Source: Cloacibacterium caeni (GTDB taxonomy: Bacteria > Bacteroidota > Bacteroidia > Flavobacteriales > Weeksellaceae). From it: DNA of 64,000 nt. The stretch is taken from the NCBI RefSeq assembly GCF_907163105.1, contig NZ_OU015321.1, positions 2,495,001 through 2,559,000 on the forward strand. Reading direction: 5' to 3'. Position numbers and translations under genes: made by a program. The notes under the pieces were generated by a model. It did no database searches. It was given only the letters and a program-made list of their open reading frames with translations, and was not told the DNA's origin. Shown one piece after another: positions 16,118 to 25,674 of this stretch (the stretch's first letter is position 1; every line of letters begins with the position of its first letter).

Positions 16118-18589
16118 TTATAAGAATAAATTAAGATTAGATTCGTCTGATTTTTCTAAGAATGTTGCCACACCACCAGTTTGTACTACATCTAACAATT
16201 CTTCTTTTTTCACACCCATTACATCCATAGACATTTGACAAGCCACAAATTCTACTCCGTTTTCTTGCGCATCTTTCATCATTTGTTCTAGTGAAGCTAC
16301 GCCTTTGTTTTTCATTTGATTCCTCATCATTTTAGCGCCAATTCCGAACATATTCATTTTAGAAAGTGCCAAATTTTTAGAATTTGAAGGCATCATCATC
16401 TCAAACATTCTACTTACAATATCTTTTTTAACGCTAGGTTTTTCTGCTTTTTTGATGATATTCAATCCCCAGAAAGTAAAGAAAAGGGTCACTTTTTTGC
16501 CCGAACTTGCAGCACCATTTGCCAAAACAAAAGTAGCTAAAGCTTTGTCTAAATCATCACTGAAAACGACAAAAGAAGCTCCGTTTTGAGTATTTCTTTG
16601 TACAGAAGTTTTCTTTTGTTCTGCTTTTTCTATAATTGCAGAAATTTTCCCAGCGTTAGACGTTACGTCTATTAGTTTATTCCCTGTCATATTACACCAA
16701 GAAACTACGTCTTTTGCAAAACCTGGGTCTGTTGCCAAAACTTCATACACATTTCCAGAATCTGCAGTATCAAAAACTTTTTTGAGTTTCATAATCGGGC
16801 CTGGACATTGCAATCCACAAGCATCAACTTTTATGGCGTTTCCACTAGAAACGGTAACAGATTTATTTTGAGCTTGATAAATATGGTCATCTTTTTTAAC
16901 CACCAAATTTTTATAAATATCTTCGTTGCTCTGTTTTTTTACCGCGTATTCCCAAGTTTTGTAACCGCCATTTAGATTAAAAACATTTTCGAAACCGTTT
17001 TGCATCAAAATTCTAGCTGCCAAATAACCTCTTAAACCAACCGCACAAAATGCCACAATGGTATTTGATTTATTAAGTAAATGAAGATTATCTCTCAATT
17101 CATCAATCGGAATGTTAATAGCTCCAGGAATTGAACCTAATTCAAATTCATCTTTAGTTCTCACATCTAAATAAACTGTTCCGTTTAAAGCTTCTTGAGC
17201 ATTTACGTGTCTCCAATGTTTAATCTTAACCTTCCCGTTCAGAATATTTTCTGCAACATAACCTGCCATATTTACAGGATCTTTTGCAGAAGAATAAGGT
17301 GGAGCATAAGCGTGTTCTATATCTATTAAATCATAAATTGTTCCGCCTTTTTTTACCACGCTTGCAATTAAATCTAATCTCTTGTCAACGCTGTCATAAC
17401 CCACAACTTGCGCTCCGAAAAGTTTACCAGTTTCAGGTTGGTAAATAATCTTGATGGTCATAGGAATTGCACCAGGATAATAACCAGCATGAGAAGCAGA
17501 ATGCGTGATAGAATCTAAATATTTAATTCCAGATTTTTTCAAAATTTTGCTTGCAATACCAGTTGAAGCTACCGTAATATCAAAAACTTTGGCAATTGCC
17601 GTGCTTATAGAACCTTTGTATTCAGTTACATTTCCCAAAATAATATTGTCTGCACAAATTCTACCTTGTCGGTTTGCAGGTCCCGCCAAATAATTCATAA
17701 ATGGTTTTCCTGTAATTGGACTAGGAAACTCTATTGCGTCACCTACTGCATAAACATCTGGATTTGAAGTTTGTAAATAAGGATTTACTTTAATTCCGCC
17801 AGCTTCACCAATTTCTAAACCACTTTCTTTAGCGAGTTTAATGGTAGGTTTTACACCGATGGAAAGAATCACCATATCTACAGTAATTTTTCTTCCTGAC
17901 ATTAATTCAACAATAATACTTCCGTCTTCTAATTTTTCAAAACTTTTTACACCATCAAGAAGATAAAATTCTACATTTTTAGTTTTTAAATGTTGATGCA
18001 CAATAGAAGCCATAGAATAATCTAAAGGTCCCATTACTTGGTCAGACATTTCCACAATAGAAACCTGAATACCAAGTTCGTGGAGGTTTTCTGCCATTTC
18101 CAAACCAATAAAACCAGCACCTACTACTATAGCTTTTTGTACATTTTTGGTAGAAATATATTCTTTGATGTAATCGGTATCTGTAACATTGCGAATGGTA
18201 AAAATTCCTTCACTCTTAATTCCTGGAAGTGGCGGAACAATAGGATCAGCACCTGGAGAAAGGATTAATTTATCATATGTTTCTTCGTAAGTTTCGCCAG
18301 TAATCAGATTTTTTGCTTTTACTAATTTTTCTTCTGGATGAATGCTCAAAATCTCTGTATTTACTCTTACGTCAATACCATATCTCGTCCCGAATTCTTC
18401 GGCAGATTGCACAAAAAGTTTTTCTCTTTCTTCTATCACTCCCCCAATATAATAAGGAAGGCCGCAGTTTGCATAAGAAATGTACGCTCCTTTTTCAAAT
18501 AAAATTATAGAATTTTTTTCATCTAATCTTCTCAATCTTGCGGCACTAGTGGCTCCACCAGCTACACCGCCTATAATTAATATCTTCAT
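16118..18589 (-). CDS. Five-domain FAD oxidoreductase (CoA-disulfide reductase-like) with rhodanese, TusA and DsrE domains
   Basis: An 823-residue protein. Residues 1-320 are an FAD/NAD(P) oxidoreductase with GGVAGG at 7-12, the CoA-disulfide reductase cysteine Cys42 (SYANCGLPYY) and GAGFIG at 157-162. A reductase dimerisation domain covers 330-445. A rhodanese domain (455-550) has Cys515 in CAVGLRG. A TusA-like domain (586-655) has Cys591 and the CPGP Cys595. A DsrE2-like domain (672-823) has Cys784. This puts persulfide reduction and three sulfur-relay modules in one chain. Its role is probably intracellular sulfane-sulfur or CoA-persulfide handling; the substrate is inferred. It stands alone, divergent from a small membrane protein. 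Confidence 0.9.
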   Translation of the reverse strand: MKILIIGGVAGGATSAARLRRLDEKNSIILFEKGAYISYANCGLPYYIGGVIEEREKLFVQSAEEFGTRYGIDVRVNTEILSIHPEEKLVKAKNLITGETYEETYDKLILSPGADPIVPPLPGIKSEGIFTIRNVTDTDYIKEYISTKNVQKAIVVGAGFIGLEMAENLHELGIQVSIVEMSDQVMGPLDYSMASIVHQHLKTKNVEFYLLDGVKSFEKLEDGSIIVELMSGRKITVDMVILSIGVKPTIKLAKESGLEIGEAGGIKVNPYLQTSNPDVYAVGDAIEFPSPITGKPFMNYLAGPANRQGRICADNIILGNVTEYKGSISTAIAKVFDITVASTGIASKILKKSGIKYLDSITHSASHAGYYPGAIPMTIKIIYQPETGKLFGAQVVGYDSVDKRLDLIASVVKKGGTIYDLIDIEHAYAPPYSSAKDPVNMAGYVAENILNGKVKIKHWRHVNAQEALNGTVYLDVRTKDEFELGSIPGAINIPIDELRDNLHLLNKSNTIVAFCAVGLRGYLAARILMQNGFENVFNLNGGYKTWEYAVKKQSNEDIYKNLVVKKDDHIYQAQNKSVTVSSGNAIKVDACGLQCPGPIMKLKKVFDTADSGNVYEVLATDPGFAKDVVSWCNMTGNKLIDVTSNAGKISAIIEKAEQKKTSVQRNTQNGASFVVFSDDLDKALATFVLANGAASSGKKVTLFFTFWGLNIIKKAEKPSVKKDIVSRMFEMMMPSNSKNLALSKMNMFGIGAKMMRNQMKNKGVASLEQMMKDAQENGVEFVACQMSMDVMGVKKEELLDVVQTGGVATFLEKSDESNLNLFL

Positions 18590-18824
18590 CTTTTGTCATT
18601 TAATTTCTCTGCAAAATTACCCCAATAAAATAGGGTGATGCATAATTTCTTAATGAGAAATATCAATAAATGACTTCAAAAAAAAGAAAGTTCTTAACAA
18701 AGATATTTTTCTATTAAAAAAGATAATTTTTATCGATTTTGAGAAATTTCTTCTTGTTGATTTTGAGTAAAATAGAGGTTTTGGAATGATGAATATTAAT
18801 CTTTATAAAAAAAGCTTAATTATT

Positions 18825-18856
18825 TTTGCATAAATAGAAGTAAAGTTTTATTTTTG
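18825..18856 (+). promoter_or_regulatory. Promoter: TTTG (-33) and TATTTTTG (-7)
   Basis: TTTG at 18825-18828 and TATTTTTG at 18849-18856 are 20 bp apart, the standard spacing for the Bacteroidota primary sigma factor. The -33 element is itself the end of another TATTTTTG at 18821-18828, so overlapping promoters are possible. Confidence 0.6.
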
Positions 18857-18874
18857 CCTAAAATAATAGAAATT

Positions 18875-19147
18875 ATGTTTTTAGCAGGATTTTGGCCAGT
18901 TTATCAGTTCCTTTGGACCGTTTATTTTATCGTAATGTTCCTAATAGGATTTTGGTGTATTTTCATGTTCTTTGGAGTAGTGATTCCAATGTGGTTAACT
19001 GAAGGTTTAGCTGAATATTTCGGAAAAACTAAGAAATTTAACCCAGAAGATATCAGAAGAAAAACTCTTCTAGAGCAGGAAGGTGTGGAAGTAATCTACA
19101 ACCAACCAAAAGGAAACGGCCCTTATTTACACGCTGGTCATCATTAA
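18875..19147 (+). CDS. Small two-helix membrane protein of unknown function
   Basis: A 90-residue protein starting MFLAGFWPVYQF. A longer frame from 18854 begins inside the -7 box (18849-18856), so the start at 18875 is preferred. One long or two close hydrophobic helices cover about residues 1-43, with many Trp and Phe. A soluble tail follows (EYFGKTKKFNPEDIRRK), ending in PYLHAGHH. I do not recognise a named family. It is monocistronic with its own promoter and terminator (19216-19247). The His-rich end could bind a metal, but this is speculation. Confidence 0.65.
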   Translation: MFLAGFWPVYQFLWTVYFIVMFLIGFWCIFMFFGVVIPMWLTEGLAEYFGKTKKFNPEDIRRKTLLEQEGVEVIYNQPKGNGPYLHAGHH

Positions 19148-19215
19148 TTGAGGTGACATTGCTTTTCTCCCTGAATTTGAGAAAAGTAATATCAAAGCAA
19201 AACAAAATATATTTA

Positions 19216-19247
19216 AAATCTGTTCAGTTTTCTGAGCAGATTTTTTT
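19216..19247 (+). terminator. Terminator after the small membrane protein
   Basis: AAATCTG-TTCAG pairs with CTGAG-CAGATTT around TTTT, followed by seven T. Confidence 0.8.
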
Positions 19248-19287
19248 CATCCTTACATCTAACTTCTAACATCCAAGCAAAATTCCT

Positions 19288-19295
19288 TATCTTTG
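19288..19295 (+). promoter_or_regulatory. -7 box upstream of prfA
   Basis: TATCTTTG followed by CACCC lies 20 bp before the prfA ATG. Confidence 0.6.
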
Positions 19296-19315
19296 CACCC
19301 AAATAATTTTAGACT

Positions 19316-20398
19316 ATGTCAAAAAGTTTAATCCCAAAACTTCAAGCAATTAAGCAACGTTATAACGAGGTTGCTGATTTAATTATACAACCAGATGTGA
19401 TTACTGACCAAAAAAGATATGGTCAGCTCAACAAAGAATACAGCGATTTAGGTAAAATCGTGAAAGTTTTTGATGAGTACATGCAAGCTCTCAACACCAT
19501 CGAAGAATCAGACGAAATCATTGCAGACGGTTCTGATAAAGATTTTGTAGAATTAGCAAAAATCGAAAAAAATGAAGCTTTAGAAAAAATTCCAGGTTTG
19601 GAAGAAGAATTAAAAGTTCTTTTAATCCCAAAAGATCCTGCAGACGATAAAAATATTATCCTGGAAATGCGTGCCGGAACCGGTGGTGACGAAGCTGCGA
19701 TTTTCGTGGAAGATATGTACAGAATGTACACCATGTATTTCAAAACCAAAGGTTGGAGACACGAAATTACTGATTCTTCTGAAGCGTCTAAAGGTTACAA
19801 AGAACTCGTGATGAAAGTAGAAGGAGAAGGCGTTTACGGAATTATGAAATTTGAATCTGGAGTTCACCGTGTTCAGAGAGTTCCAGAAACCGAATCTCAA
19901 GGTAGAGTTCACACTTCAGCGATTACGATTGCAGTTTTACCAGAAGCGGAAGAAGTAGATGTGGAAATTAATCCTGCAGATATTGAGATGCAAACCTCTC
20001 GTTCTGGTGGAGCTGGTGGACAAAACGTAAACAAAGTTGAAACAAAAGTGCAGTTAACACACAAACCTTCTGGTTTAGTGGTGGTTTGTCAGCAAGCACG
20101 TTCTCAGCTTGCTAACCGTGAATTGGCAATGGAAATGCTTCGTGCGAAATTGTATGATATTAAATTACAGGAAGTGGTGGGAGATATTGCAGCACAACGT
20201 AAAACAATGGTTTCTACCGGTGACCGTTCTGCAAAAATTAAAACCTACAATTATCCTCAAGGTAGAGTTACCGATCACAGAATTAACAAATCTATCTACA
20301 ATCTAGATGCTTACATGAATGGCGATATCCAAGAAATGATGGATGCCGTGATTATGGCAGAAAATGCAGAAAAAATGAAAGGTCAAGAGGAAATTTAA
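19316..20398 (+). CDS. prfA: Peptide chain release factor 1
   Basis: RF1 ends translation at UAA and UAG. The catalytic GGQ is in [11 protein letters not shown] near residue 227. The codon-reading PxT motif is PET in [10 protein letters not shown] near 188, where E. coli has PAT. At 360 residues it is full length. It ends 20 bp before the right end of the inverted IS3 copy. Only a short weak palindrome (AATTTTCGAAAA) lies between, so any stronger terminator may have been displaced by the insertion. Confidence 0.96.
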   Translation: MSKSLIPKLQAIKQRYNEVADLIIQPDVITDQKRYGQLNKEYSDLGKIVKVFDEYMQALNTIEESDEIIADGSDKDFVELAKIEKNEALEKIPGLEEELKVLLIPKDPADDKNIILEMRAGTGGDEAAIFVEDMYRMYTMYFKTKGWRHEITDSSEASKGYKELVMKVEGEGVYGIMKFESGVHRVQRVPETESQGRVHTSAITIAVLPEAEEVDVEINPADIEMQTSRSGGAGGQNVNKVETKVQLTHKPSGLVVVCQQARSQLANRELAMEMLRAKLYDIKLQEVVGDIAAQRKTMVSTGDRSAKIKTYNYPQGRVTDHRINKSIYNLDAYMNGDIQEMMDAVIMAENAEKMKGQEEI

Positions 20399-20463
20399 CG
20401 AATTTTCGAAAAAAGATATGAGTTGTCCTAAAAAAGGTTGACTCGTTAATAATTCAAATATAG

Positions 20464-21342
20464 TTAAATCGTAGCAGAATTAATTCTGTTACGATTTATT
20501 TTTTTCCATTGTTTTAATTGTATTGTTTTTTGTTGATGCGCTTGGTTTGGAGTTATCATATTAATTGACATATGTATTCTAAAATTGTTGTATAAAGTTA
20601 TGGCTTGTGTAACTTGTTTGTTTAAATTTTGATAGTTTTCAAATATTTCATGTAAACCAAATTCTTCTTTTAAAATTCCATTTACTCTTTCTGCTACTGC
20701 ATTTTCATACGGGTCGTATTCTTGCGTCATACTAATTAAAATATTGTTTTTCTTTAACAATTCGGTATACTCTTTACTGCAATATTGTAAACCTCTATCA
20801 GAATGGTGAATGAGTTGATTTTTTGTTTCCCTGTTAATCAAAGCCATTTCTAAAGCTTTTACTGTAGTTGAACTCATTAAATTATCTGACAGTTGATAAC
20901 CAACGATTTTCTTGGAACAAGCATCAGTGAGTAAATGCAAATAGTATGTTTTCTCTTTTGTTCGTAAATAAGTTATATCAGCAACCCAAACTTGCTCAGG
21001 TCTGTTAAGTACAAAATTGCTAATTAAATTTGGATAGCGTTTCATCCAATGTCTTGAGTTTGTTGTTTTGTAATATCTTCGAACTTTAGGTACTTGTAAA
21101 TATTCGGCTTTTAAAAAATCTAAAAAATGATCCCGACCAATTGATATATGATGTTTTATAAATTCATCTTGTAACATTACATAAAGTTTCTTGCCACCTG
21201 TTCGGGGTAATTGCTTACGAATAGTAACTACTAAACTTCGTAATAATTCTGAGTTGTATTTAGGCGTTTTTACCTTTGACTTTCGCTTGTAAAATGCTTG
21301 TTTTGTGTATCCAAACAGTTCGCATAACTCATAAATAGTCAA
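20464..21342 (-). CDS. IS3-family transposase OrfB, copy 2
   Basis: This is identical in protein sequence to the OrfB at 2148-3026, with D122, D182 and E218 intact. It is reached by a -1 frameshift from orfA at 21384-21390. The complete identity shows that the copies diverged very recently. Confidence 0.94.
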   Translation of the reverse strand: MTIYELCELFGYTKQAFYKRKSKVKTPKYNSELLRSLVVTIRKQLPRTGGKKLYVMLQDEFIKHHISIGRDHFLDFLKAEYLQVPKVRRYYKTTNSRHWMKRYPNLISNFVLNRPEQVWVADITYLRTKEKTYYLHLLTDACSKKIVGYQLSDNLMSSTTVKALEMALINRETKNQLIHHSDRGLQYCSKEYTELLKKNNILISMTQEYDPYENAVAERVNGILKEEFGLHEIFENYQNLNKQVTQAITLYNNFRIHMSINMITPNQAHQQKTIQLKQWKKINRNRINSATI

Positions 21343-21356
21343 TGAACTATTTACAT

Positions 21357-21731
21357 TTATTTCTTCAACTGCTTGGAACCAGACTTTTTTACAATATCAA
21401 TTTTAAGCTCACGTTCAGCTATTTCAATAAATCGTTTGAATACTTTTAATTCTTCTTCTTTTTTTGCTAATTGAGCCTCTAGCTCTTTTATACGCTGTTG
21501 TTGAGGATCTTTCATAGGACGACCAATAGTTAATTTATCTTCATAGGTAAATTTACCATATTTTTTTAACCATCTTGGTAGACAACTATTGCCTTGAATA
21601 TTGTAACGTCTTCGAAGTTCTGCTTTAGTAAATAAACCCCTCTCAAATTCACTTACAACTTGACGTTTAAATGCTTCGCTATAAATTTGTGGGGCAATTG
21701 GAATTTTTGAAATTTTCTTTTTTGTTGACAT
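21357..21731 (-). CDS. IS3-family transposase OrfA, copy 2
   Basis: This 124-residue helix-turn-helix protein is identical to OrfA of copy 1. The slippery A AAA AAG maps to 21390-21384 on this strand, in phase for a -1 shift. No change from copy 1 is seen. Confidence 0.93.
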   Translation of the reverse strand: MSTKKKISKIPIAPQIYSEAFKRQVVSEFERGLFTKAELRRRYNIQGNSCLPRWLKKYGKFTYEDKLTIGRPMKDPQQQRIKELEAQLAKKEEELKVFKRFIEIAERELKIDIVKKSGSKQLKK

Positions 21732-21779
21732 ATTATCTAATTTTTAGTCAACTTTTTTCAGGACAAGACAAAAAGTAAT

Positions 21780-21812
21780 AAAAAACCCCGAAAAATTTCA
21801 GGGCTTTAAGTT
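21780..21812 (-). terminator. Terminator of the DUF4349 gene
   Basis: On the minus strand, GCCC-GAAA pairs with TTTC-GGGG (one mismatch and one bulge) and is followed by TTTTTT. The IS copy 2 begins 9 bp further on. Confidence 0.7.
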
Positions 21813-21836
21813 TTTGTAAAAAAAATATGAAGTTCA

Positions 21837-22766
21837 TCACTTTTCGACATTCTCAGATTTTGAAATTTTTTTAGGAAAGATAATCGTCATAAGGTTATAC
21901 TTTACAAAATAAATTACAATTAGAATTCCTAAAAATAAAGGCCAAAAATTCAGTAAGAAAACGAAAAATTTTTGCACGAAATAAAATCCGTTAAGTAGAG
22001 AAGATTTTGCTTCGTAGAAGAAATTGACTTGGTATTTATTGTCGTAAAATTGGGTGTTGGTAATGGCAATTTCGGCGATTCTTACTTTTGGTTCTTTAAT
22101 GTAAATGTCTACAGTACTGTACTTTATATTATCTGCAAAATTTAGATTTTCAATTTGTTGGGTATTGTTTTTCTCTTCGTTTTCTTCGGTGAGGTTTGCT
22201 TTCTTTTCATTGTTTTTCATTTGAGAAATCACTTCGCCCGTTTTATTGATTTTTTTCAATTCAAGTTCTGCAATTTTAGCATTGTTGGTTACATCTTCAG
22301 CCAAAATAATTCTGGTATTCAAGAAAAGTTTTCGGTCATTTACAGAAGTGAGAAACGCACCTAATTTTTCCGAAGGAACTCTTACTTGTATTTTGTTATA
22401 AGAATTGAATTTTCTGAGTAAAACCGCATTTTGGTCAGAAGTGTTATAGGTTTCTTCTTCGATAACTTGACTTTGTAATTCACTTTTGGTAACGAATCCT
22501 CCCAAATTTTTCAGTGCATTTTCAATGTCTACTGTTGCTTCGTAAACGTCTGTTACTTCCATGCTAACTTCTGCAGTTTTTACAAATTTTTTGTCTGGAA
22601 TTTGTTGAGAAGCAGCGTAAGAAACTTCATCATTTTGAACGGAAGTAGAATCTGCGGTCATGGCAGCACTTTCGTATTGAGAATCTACACTTTCAGATTT
22701 TTGACAAGAAAATAATCCCGCTAAAATAAAGGTTGCGAAAACCAGTTTTTGAAATTTTGTGTTCAT
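21837..22766 (-). CDS. DUF4349 domain lipoprotein
   Basis: A 309-residue lipoprotein: signal peptide with lipobox LFSC (Cys21), then a DUF4349 region from about residue 60 (FVKTAEVSMEVTDVYEA) with the family pattern GGFVTKSE and VRVPSEKLGAFL. A coiled-coil-prone, charged section lies at about 175-210. A C-terminal transmembrane segment (about 270-292, FLLNFWPLFLGILIVIYF) is followed by a basic tail. Function is unknown; in other bacteria DUF4349 proteins are putative envelope or anti-sigma-like proteins. It stands alone between IS copy 2 and lon. Confidence 0.82.
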   Translation of the reverse strand: MNTKFQKLVFATFILAGLFSCQKSESVDSQYESAAMTADSTSVQNDEVSYAASQQIPDKKFVKTAEVSMEVTDVYEATVDIENALKNLGGFVTKSELQSQVIEEETYNTSDQNAVLLRKFNSYNKIQVRVPSEKLGAFLTSVNDRKLFLNTRIILAEDVTNNAKIAELELKKINKTGEVISQMKNNEKKANLTEENEEKNNTQQIENLNFADNIKYSTVDIYIKEPKVRIAEIAITNTQFYDNKYQVNFFYEAKSSLLNGFYFVQKFFVFLLNFWPLFLGILIVIYFVKYNLMTIIFPKKISKSENVEK

Positions 22767-22893
22767 TGTTTAAGGTTTTTTGAGTTAGACTTCCTCAAAG
22801 TTGAGCACAAGATTCTTGTAAAGTTTGTAAAAGCGATTTTTTGTTTTTGTAAACTTGGTTTGCAATATAAGTTGCAGAATTTCAGTTGTTTGT

Positions 22894-22929
22894 AAAAAAA
22901 GGACAAGACGCAAATTTGCGTCTTGTCCT
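22894..22929 (-). terminator. Terminator of lon: 30-bp perfect palindrome
   Basis: AGGACAAGACGCAAA (22900-22914) is followed directly by its exact complement (22915-22929). On the minus strand a T-run follows (22899-22894). Confidence 0.88.
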
Positions 22930-22952
22930 CAATTTAATATGGATTTGTAAAA

Positions 22953-25343
22953 TTATTTTTCAATCGCTAATTCCACTACTTCTTTCATGGTTTTCACGTA
23001 ATAAACTTTTAGATTTTTAAGATAGTTTTGGTTGATTTCTAAAACATCTTTTCTGTTTTCTTCACATAAAATTACTTCTTTAATTTCGGCTCTTACTGCG
23101 GCCAACAATTTTTCTTTAATTCCTCCAACTGGAAGCACTTTTCCTCTTAAAGTAATTTCGCCAGTCATTGCCAAATGTGGTTTTACTTTTTTGTTTAAAT
23201 AGCTGGAAACCATGCTGGTTAGCATTGCAATTCCTGCACTTGGTCCATCTTTCGGAGTGGCACCTTCAGGAACGTGAACGTGAATATTTTTATTTTCAAT
23301 ATCTTCTAAAGAAATGCCTAAACTTTCGTGTTTTGCTTTGATGTATTCTAGCGAAATCGTTGCCGATTCTTTCATTACATTTCCTAGATTTCCTGTCATG
23401 GTAAGATTGCCTTTTCCTTTACTTAAAATGCTCTCAATGAATAAGATATCGCCACCAACTGAAGTCCAAGCTAAGCCTGTAACTACACCAGGAATATCCA
23501 TCATTTCTGAGAAATTTTTAGACATCGGAACACCTAAAATTTCATCAATTTTCTGAATGGAAATTTTCGGATCGTATTCTTTATTCATGGTAATTTGTAG
23601 GGCAACCCAACGAGAAATTTTGGCGATTTGTTTTTCTAAATTTCTTACGCCACTTTCTCTAGTGAAAGCTTCTACTACGTGTGCAATTTCTTTATTTCCT
23701 AGTTTATAAGCGTCTTTTTGTAGGCCAGTTTCTTCCATTTGTTTTTTTATCAAATGGCGTTTTGCTATTTCTACTTTTTCTTCAATGGTATAACCCGAAA
23801 GTTGAATGATTTCCATTCTGTCTAACAATGGCGTTTGAATGGTAGAAAGCGAATTGGCAGTAGCAATGAACATTACTTTTGACAAGTCGTAACCAATTTC
23901 TAAGAAATTGTCATAGAAACTGTGGTTTTGTTCTGGGTCTAAAACTTCTAAAAGTGCAGAACTTGGGTCGCCGTGAATTCCTTGTCCGAGTTTGTCTATT
24001 TCGTCTAAAACGATAACTGGATTAGATGTTCCCGCTTTTTTGATGGCTTGCAATAATCTTCCTGCCATTGCGCCGATGTAAGTTTTTCTGTGTCCACGGA
24101 TTTCTGATTCGTCATGCAAACCGCCCAAACTCATTCTTACATATTTTCTGCCAAGAGCATCTGCAATAGACTTTCCGAGGGAAGTTTTACCAACTCCAGG
24201 AGGACCCACTAAACACAAAATCGGAGATTTCATGTCATTTTTCAATTTCAGAACCGCCATGTGTTCTAAAATTCTTTTCTTGATGTCTTCTAAACCGAAA
24301 TGGTCTTTATTCAAGATTTTTTCCGCTTTTGGAATGTCAAAAATGTCTTTAGAATAAGAATTCCAAGGCAAATCTGTGAAGAAGTCTAGATAATTTCTCT
24401 GTACATTATAATCTGGCGAATTGGGATTATGGCGCTGAAGTCTTTTCAGTTCTTTCTCGAAATGTTCCTGAATTTCTGGTTTCCAAGAAATTTTTTCTGC
24501 TTTTTTCTTCAGTTCATCTACATCGGTTTCGGTTCCACCGCCTAATTCTTCCTGAATGGTTTTAATTTGTTGGCTCAGGAAATATTCTCTCTGTTGTTTG
24601 TCTAAATCGCGAGAAGTTTTTTGATGAATTTGATTTTTCAATTCTAATCTTCTGAAATCATCATGCATCAGTTCATAGCATAATTCTGCGCGCTTCATCA
24701 ATGATTTTTCTTCCAGAAGTTTTTGTTTGTTTTCCGAAGAGAAATTTGCATTTACGCAGATGAAATTCAGTAAATCTTCTTGTCCTTCAATATTTCTGAT
24801 GGCAAAATTAGCTGCGCCAGGAATATTAGGGTCTATTTCTATGATTTTAATTGCTAAATCCTTGATGTTATCAATCAAAGCTTCGTATTCTTCTTTCTTT
24901 TTTGTAGAAGAATCCTTTAATTTTTCTATTTCTGCGGTGAAATAAGGTTCGGTTTCAATGAAACTTTTCACTTTGAAACGCTGAACACCTCTTGTAATTG
25001 CAGAAATGTTGCCATCAGGAAGTTTGATGATTTTGATGATTTTAGCAATAGTTCCTATTTGGTAAAGGTCTTTTTCGGTAGGATTTTCTTGATGAGAGAG
25101 TTTTTGACTCAAAATTCCTATCAGTTGACCGTTTTTTTGTGCTTCTTCTAATAATTTGATAGACTTTTCTCTTCCCGCAGTGATGGGGATAACCACTTTC
25201 GGAAACATCACCATATTTCTAACAGGTAGAATCGGAAAAATCTCTTGTGCTTTTTCTTCTTTGGTTTGTTTTTCTTCGTTTGCCACGATGCTAAAATTTT
25301 CGTCTAAAAAATTTTCAAAAGCGATATCTTCTATTTCAATCAT
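22953..25343 (-). CDS. lon: ATP-dependent protease La (Lon)
   Basis: Lon degrades misfolded and regulatory proteins in the cytoplasm. The N-terminal substrate domain (about 35-230) begins [17 protein letters not shown] coiled coil precedes the AAA+ module, which has Walker [10 protein letters not shown] and Walker [10 protein letters not shown]. The C-terminal protease has the Ser-Lys dyad: Ser702 in KDGPSAG and Lys745 in [10 protein letters not shown]. At 796 residues it is full length. A 17-bp palindrome lies 15 bp upstream of the start codon (25358-25374), a possible operator. Confidence 0.96.
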   Translation of the reverse strand: MIEIEDIAFENFLDENFSIVANEEKQTKEEKAQEIFPILPVRNMVMFPKVVIPITAGREKSIKLLEEAQKNGQLIGILSQKLSHQENPTEKDLYQIGTIAKIIKIIKLPDGNISAITRGVQRFKVKSFIETEPYFTAEIEKLKDSSTKKKEEYEALIDNIKDLAIKIIEIDPNIPGAANFAIRNIEGQEDLLNFICVNANFSSENKQKLLEEKSLMKRAELCYELMHDDFRRLELKNQIHQKTSRDLDKQQREYFLSQQIKTIQEELGGGTETDVDELKKKAEKISWKPEIQEHFEKELKRLQRHNPNSPDYNVQRNYLDFFTDLPWNSYSKDIFDIPKAEKILNKDHFGLEDIKKRILEHMAVLKLKNDMKSPILCLVGPPGVGKTSLGKSIADALGRKYVRMSLGGLHDESEIRGHRKTYIGAMAGRLLQAIKKAGTSNPVIVLDEIDKLGQGIHGDPSSALLEVLDPEQNHSFYDNFLEIGYDLSKVMFIATANSLSTIQTPLLDRMEIIQLSGYTIEEKVEIAKRHLIKKQMEETGLQKDAYKLGNKEIAHVVEAFTRESGVRNLEKQIAKISRWVALQITMNKEYDPKISIQKIDEILGVPMSKNFSEMMDIPGVVTGLAWTSVGGDILFIESILSKGKGNLTMTGNLGNVMKESATISLEYIKAKHESLGISLEDIENKNIHVHVPEGATPKDGPSAGIAMLTSMVSSYLNKKVKPHLAMTGEITLRGKVLPVGGIKEKLLAAVRAEIKEVILCEENRKDVLEINQNYLKNLKVYYVKTMKEVVELAIEK

Positions 25344-25674
25344 AATCTAAAAATTAGAATGACAAATTGTCATTTTTAAAGTGTATAAATCAATTACCAA
25401 GGCAATGATTCAAATTTTCTTGCCTAAAATAAAGAGTACTTTAATATTCGCAATAGCTATGCCAAGAGTTTTTATGGACAAATTTTCCTTTTTTTATTCT
25501 AGAAAACTGAACTGATTTTCAAAGTGGTGGTCGCTTGTGAAATATTTACCAAATAGACTTCTGTAAAATCCTTAAAAAAAATAAATATAAACGAATGAAA
25601 ATGAGTGATAAAATTTCTCTATTATCTTAAAATTATGTATTTTCGCACACTGATTTTAAATACTTATATATAAA
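25344..25674. promoter_or_regulatory. 331-bp divergent intergenic region, lon / ppiD-like
   Basis: It holds the palindrome AATGACAA-A-TTGTCATT at 25358-25374, close to the lon start, and a near-consensus -7 box TATTTTCG at 25638-25645 for the plus-strand gene. I see no gene, repeat or RNA in the remaining 200 bp. Confidence 0.5.

Larger units (their letters stand above)
20419..21770 (-). mobile_element. IS3-family insertion sequence, copy 2 (1352 bp, inverted relative to copy 1)
   Basis: It has the same length, proteins and terminal repeats as the element at 1720-3071, in the opposite orientation. The ends read TGAGTTGTCCT at 20419 and AGGACAAGACA at 21770. No target duplication is visible: the flanks are GATA and AAAA. 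With copy 1 it forms an inverted pair bounding about 17.3 kb. The orfA end (21770) lies 9 bp beyond the T-run of the terminator of the DUF4349 gene. Confidence 0.93.

Noticed and set aside
3107-19200. Possible genomic or phage island between the two IS copies
   Set aside because: The genes inside are core housekeeping functions (rnpA, bamD, rpoZ, coaBC, recN, fumA, prfA) with ordinary composition. The copies bound a segment but not an island.
22900-22929. The lon terminator palindrome shares AGGACAAGAC with the terminal repeat of the IS3 element
   Set aside because: Ten shared bases in an AT-rich window, in a hairpin facing a different way from the IS ends, are more likely chance than an IS remnant. 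The T-run fits a terminator.
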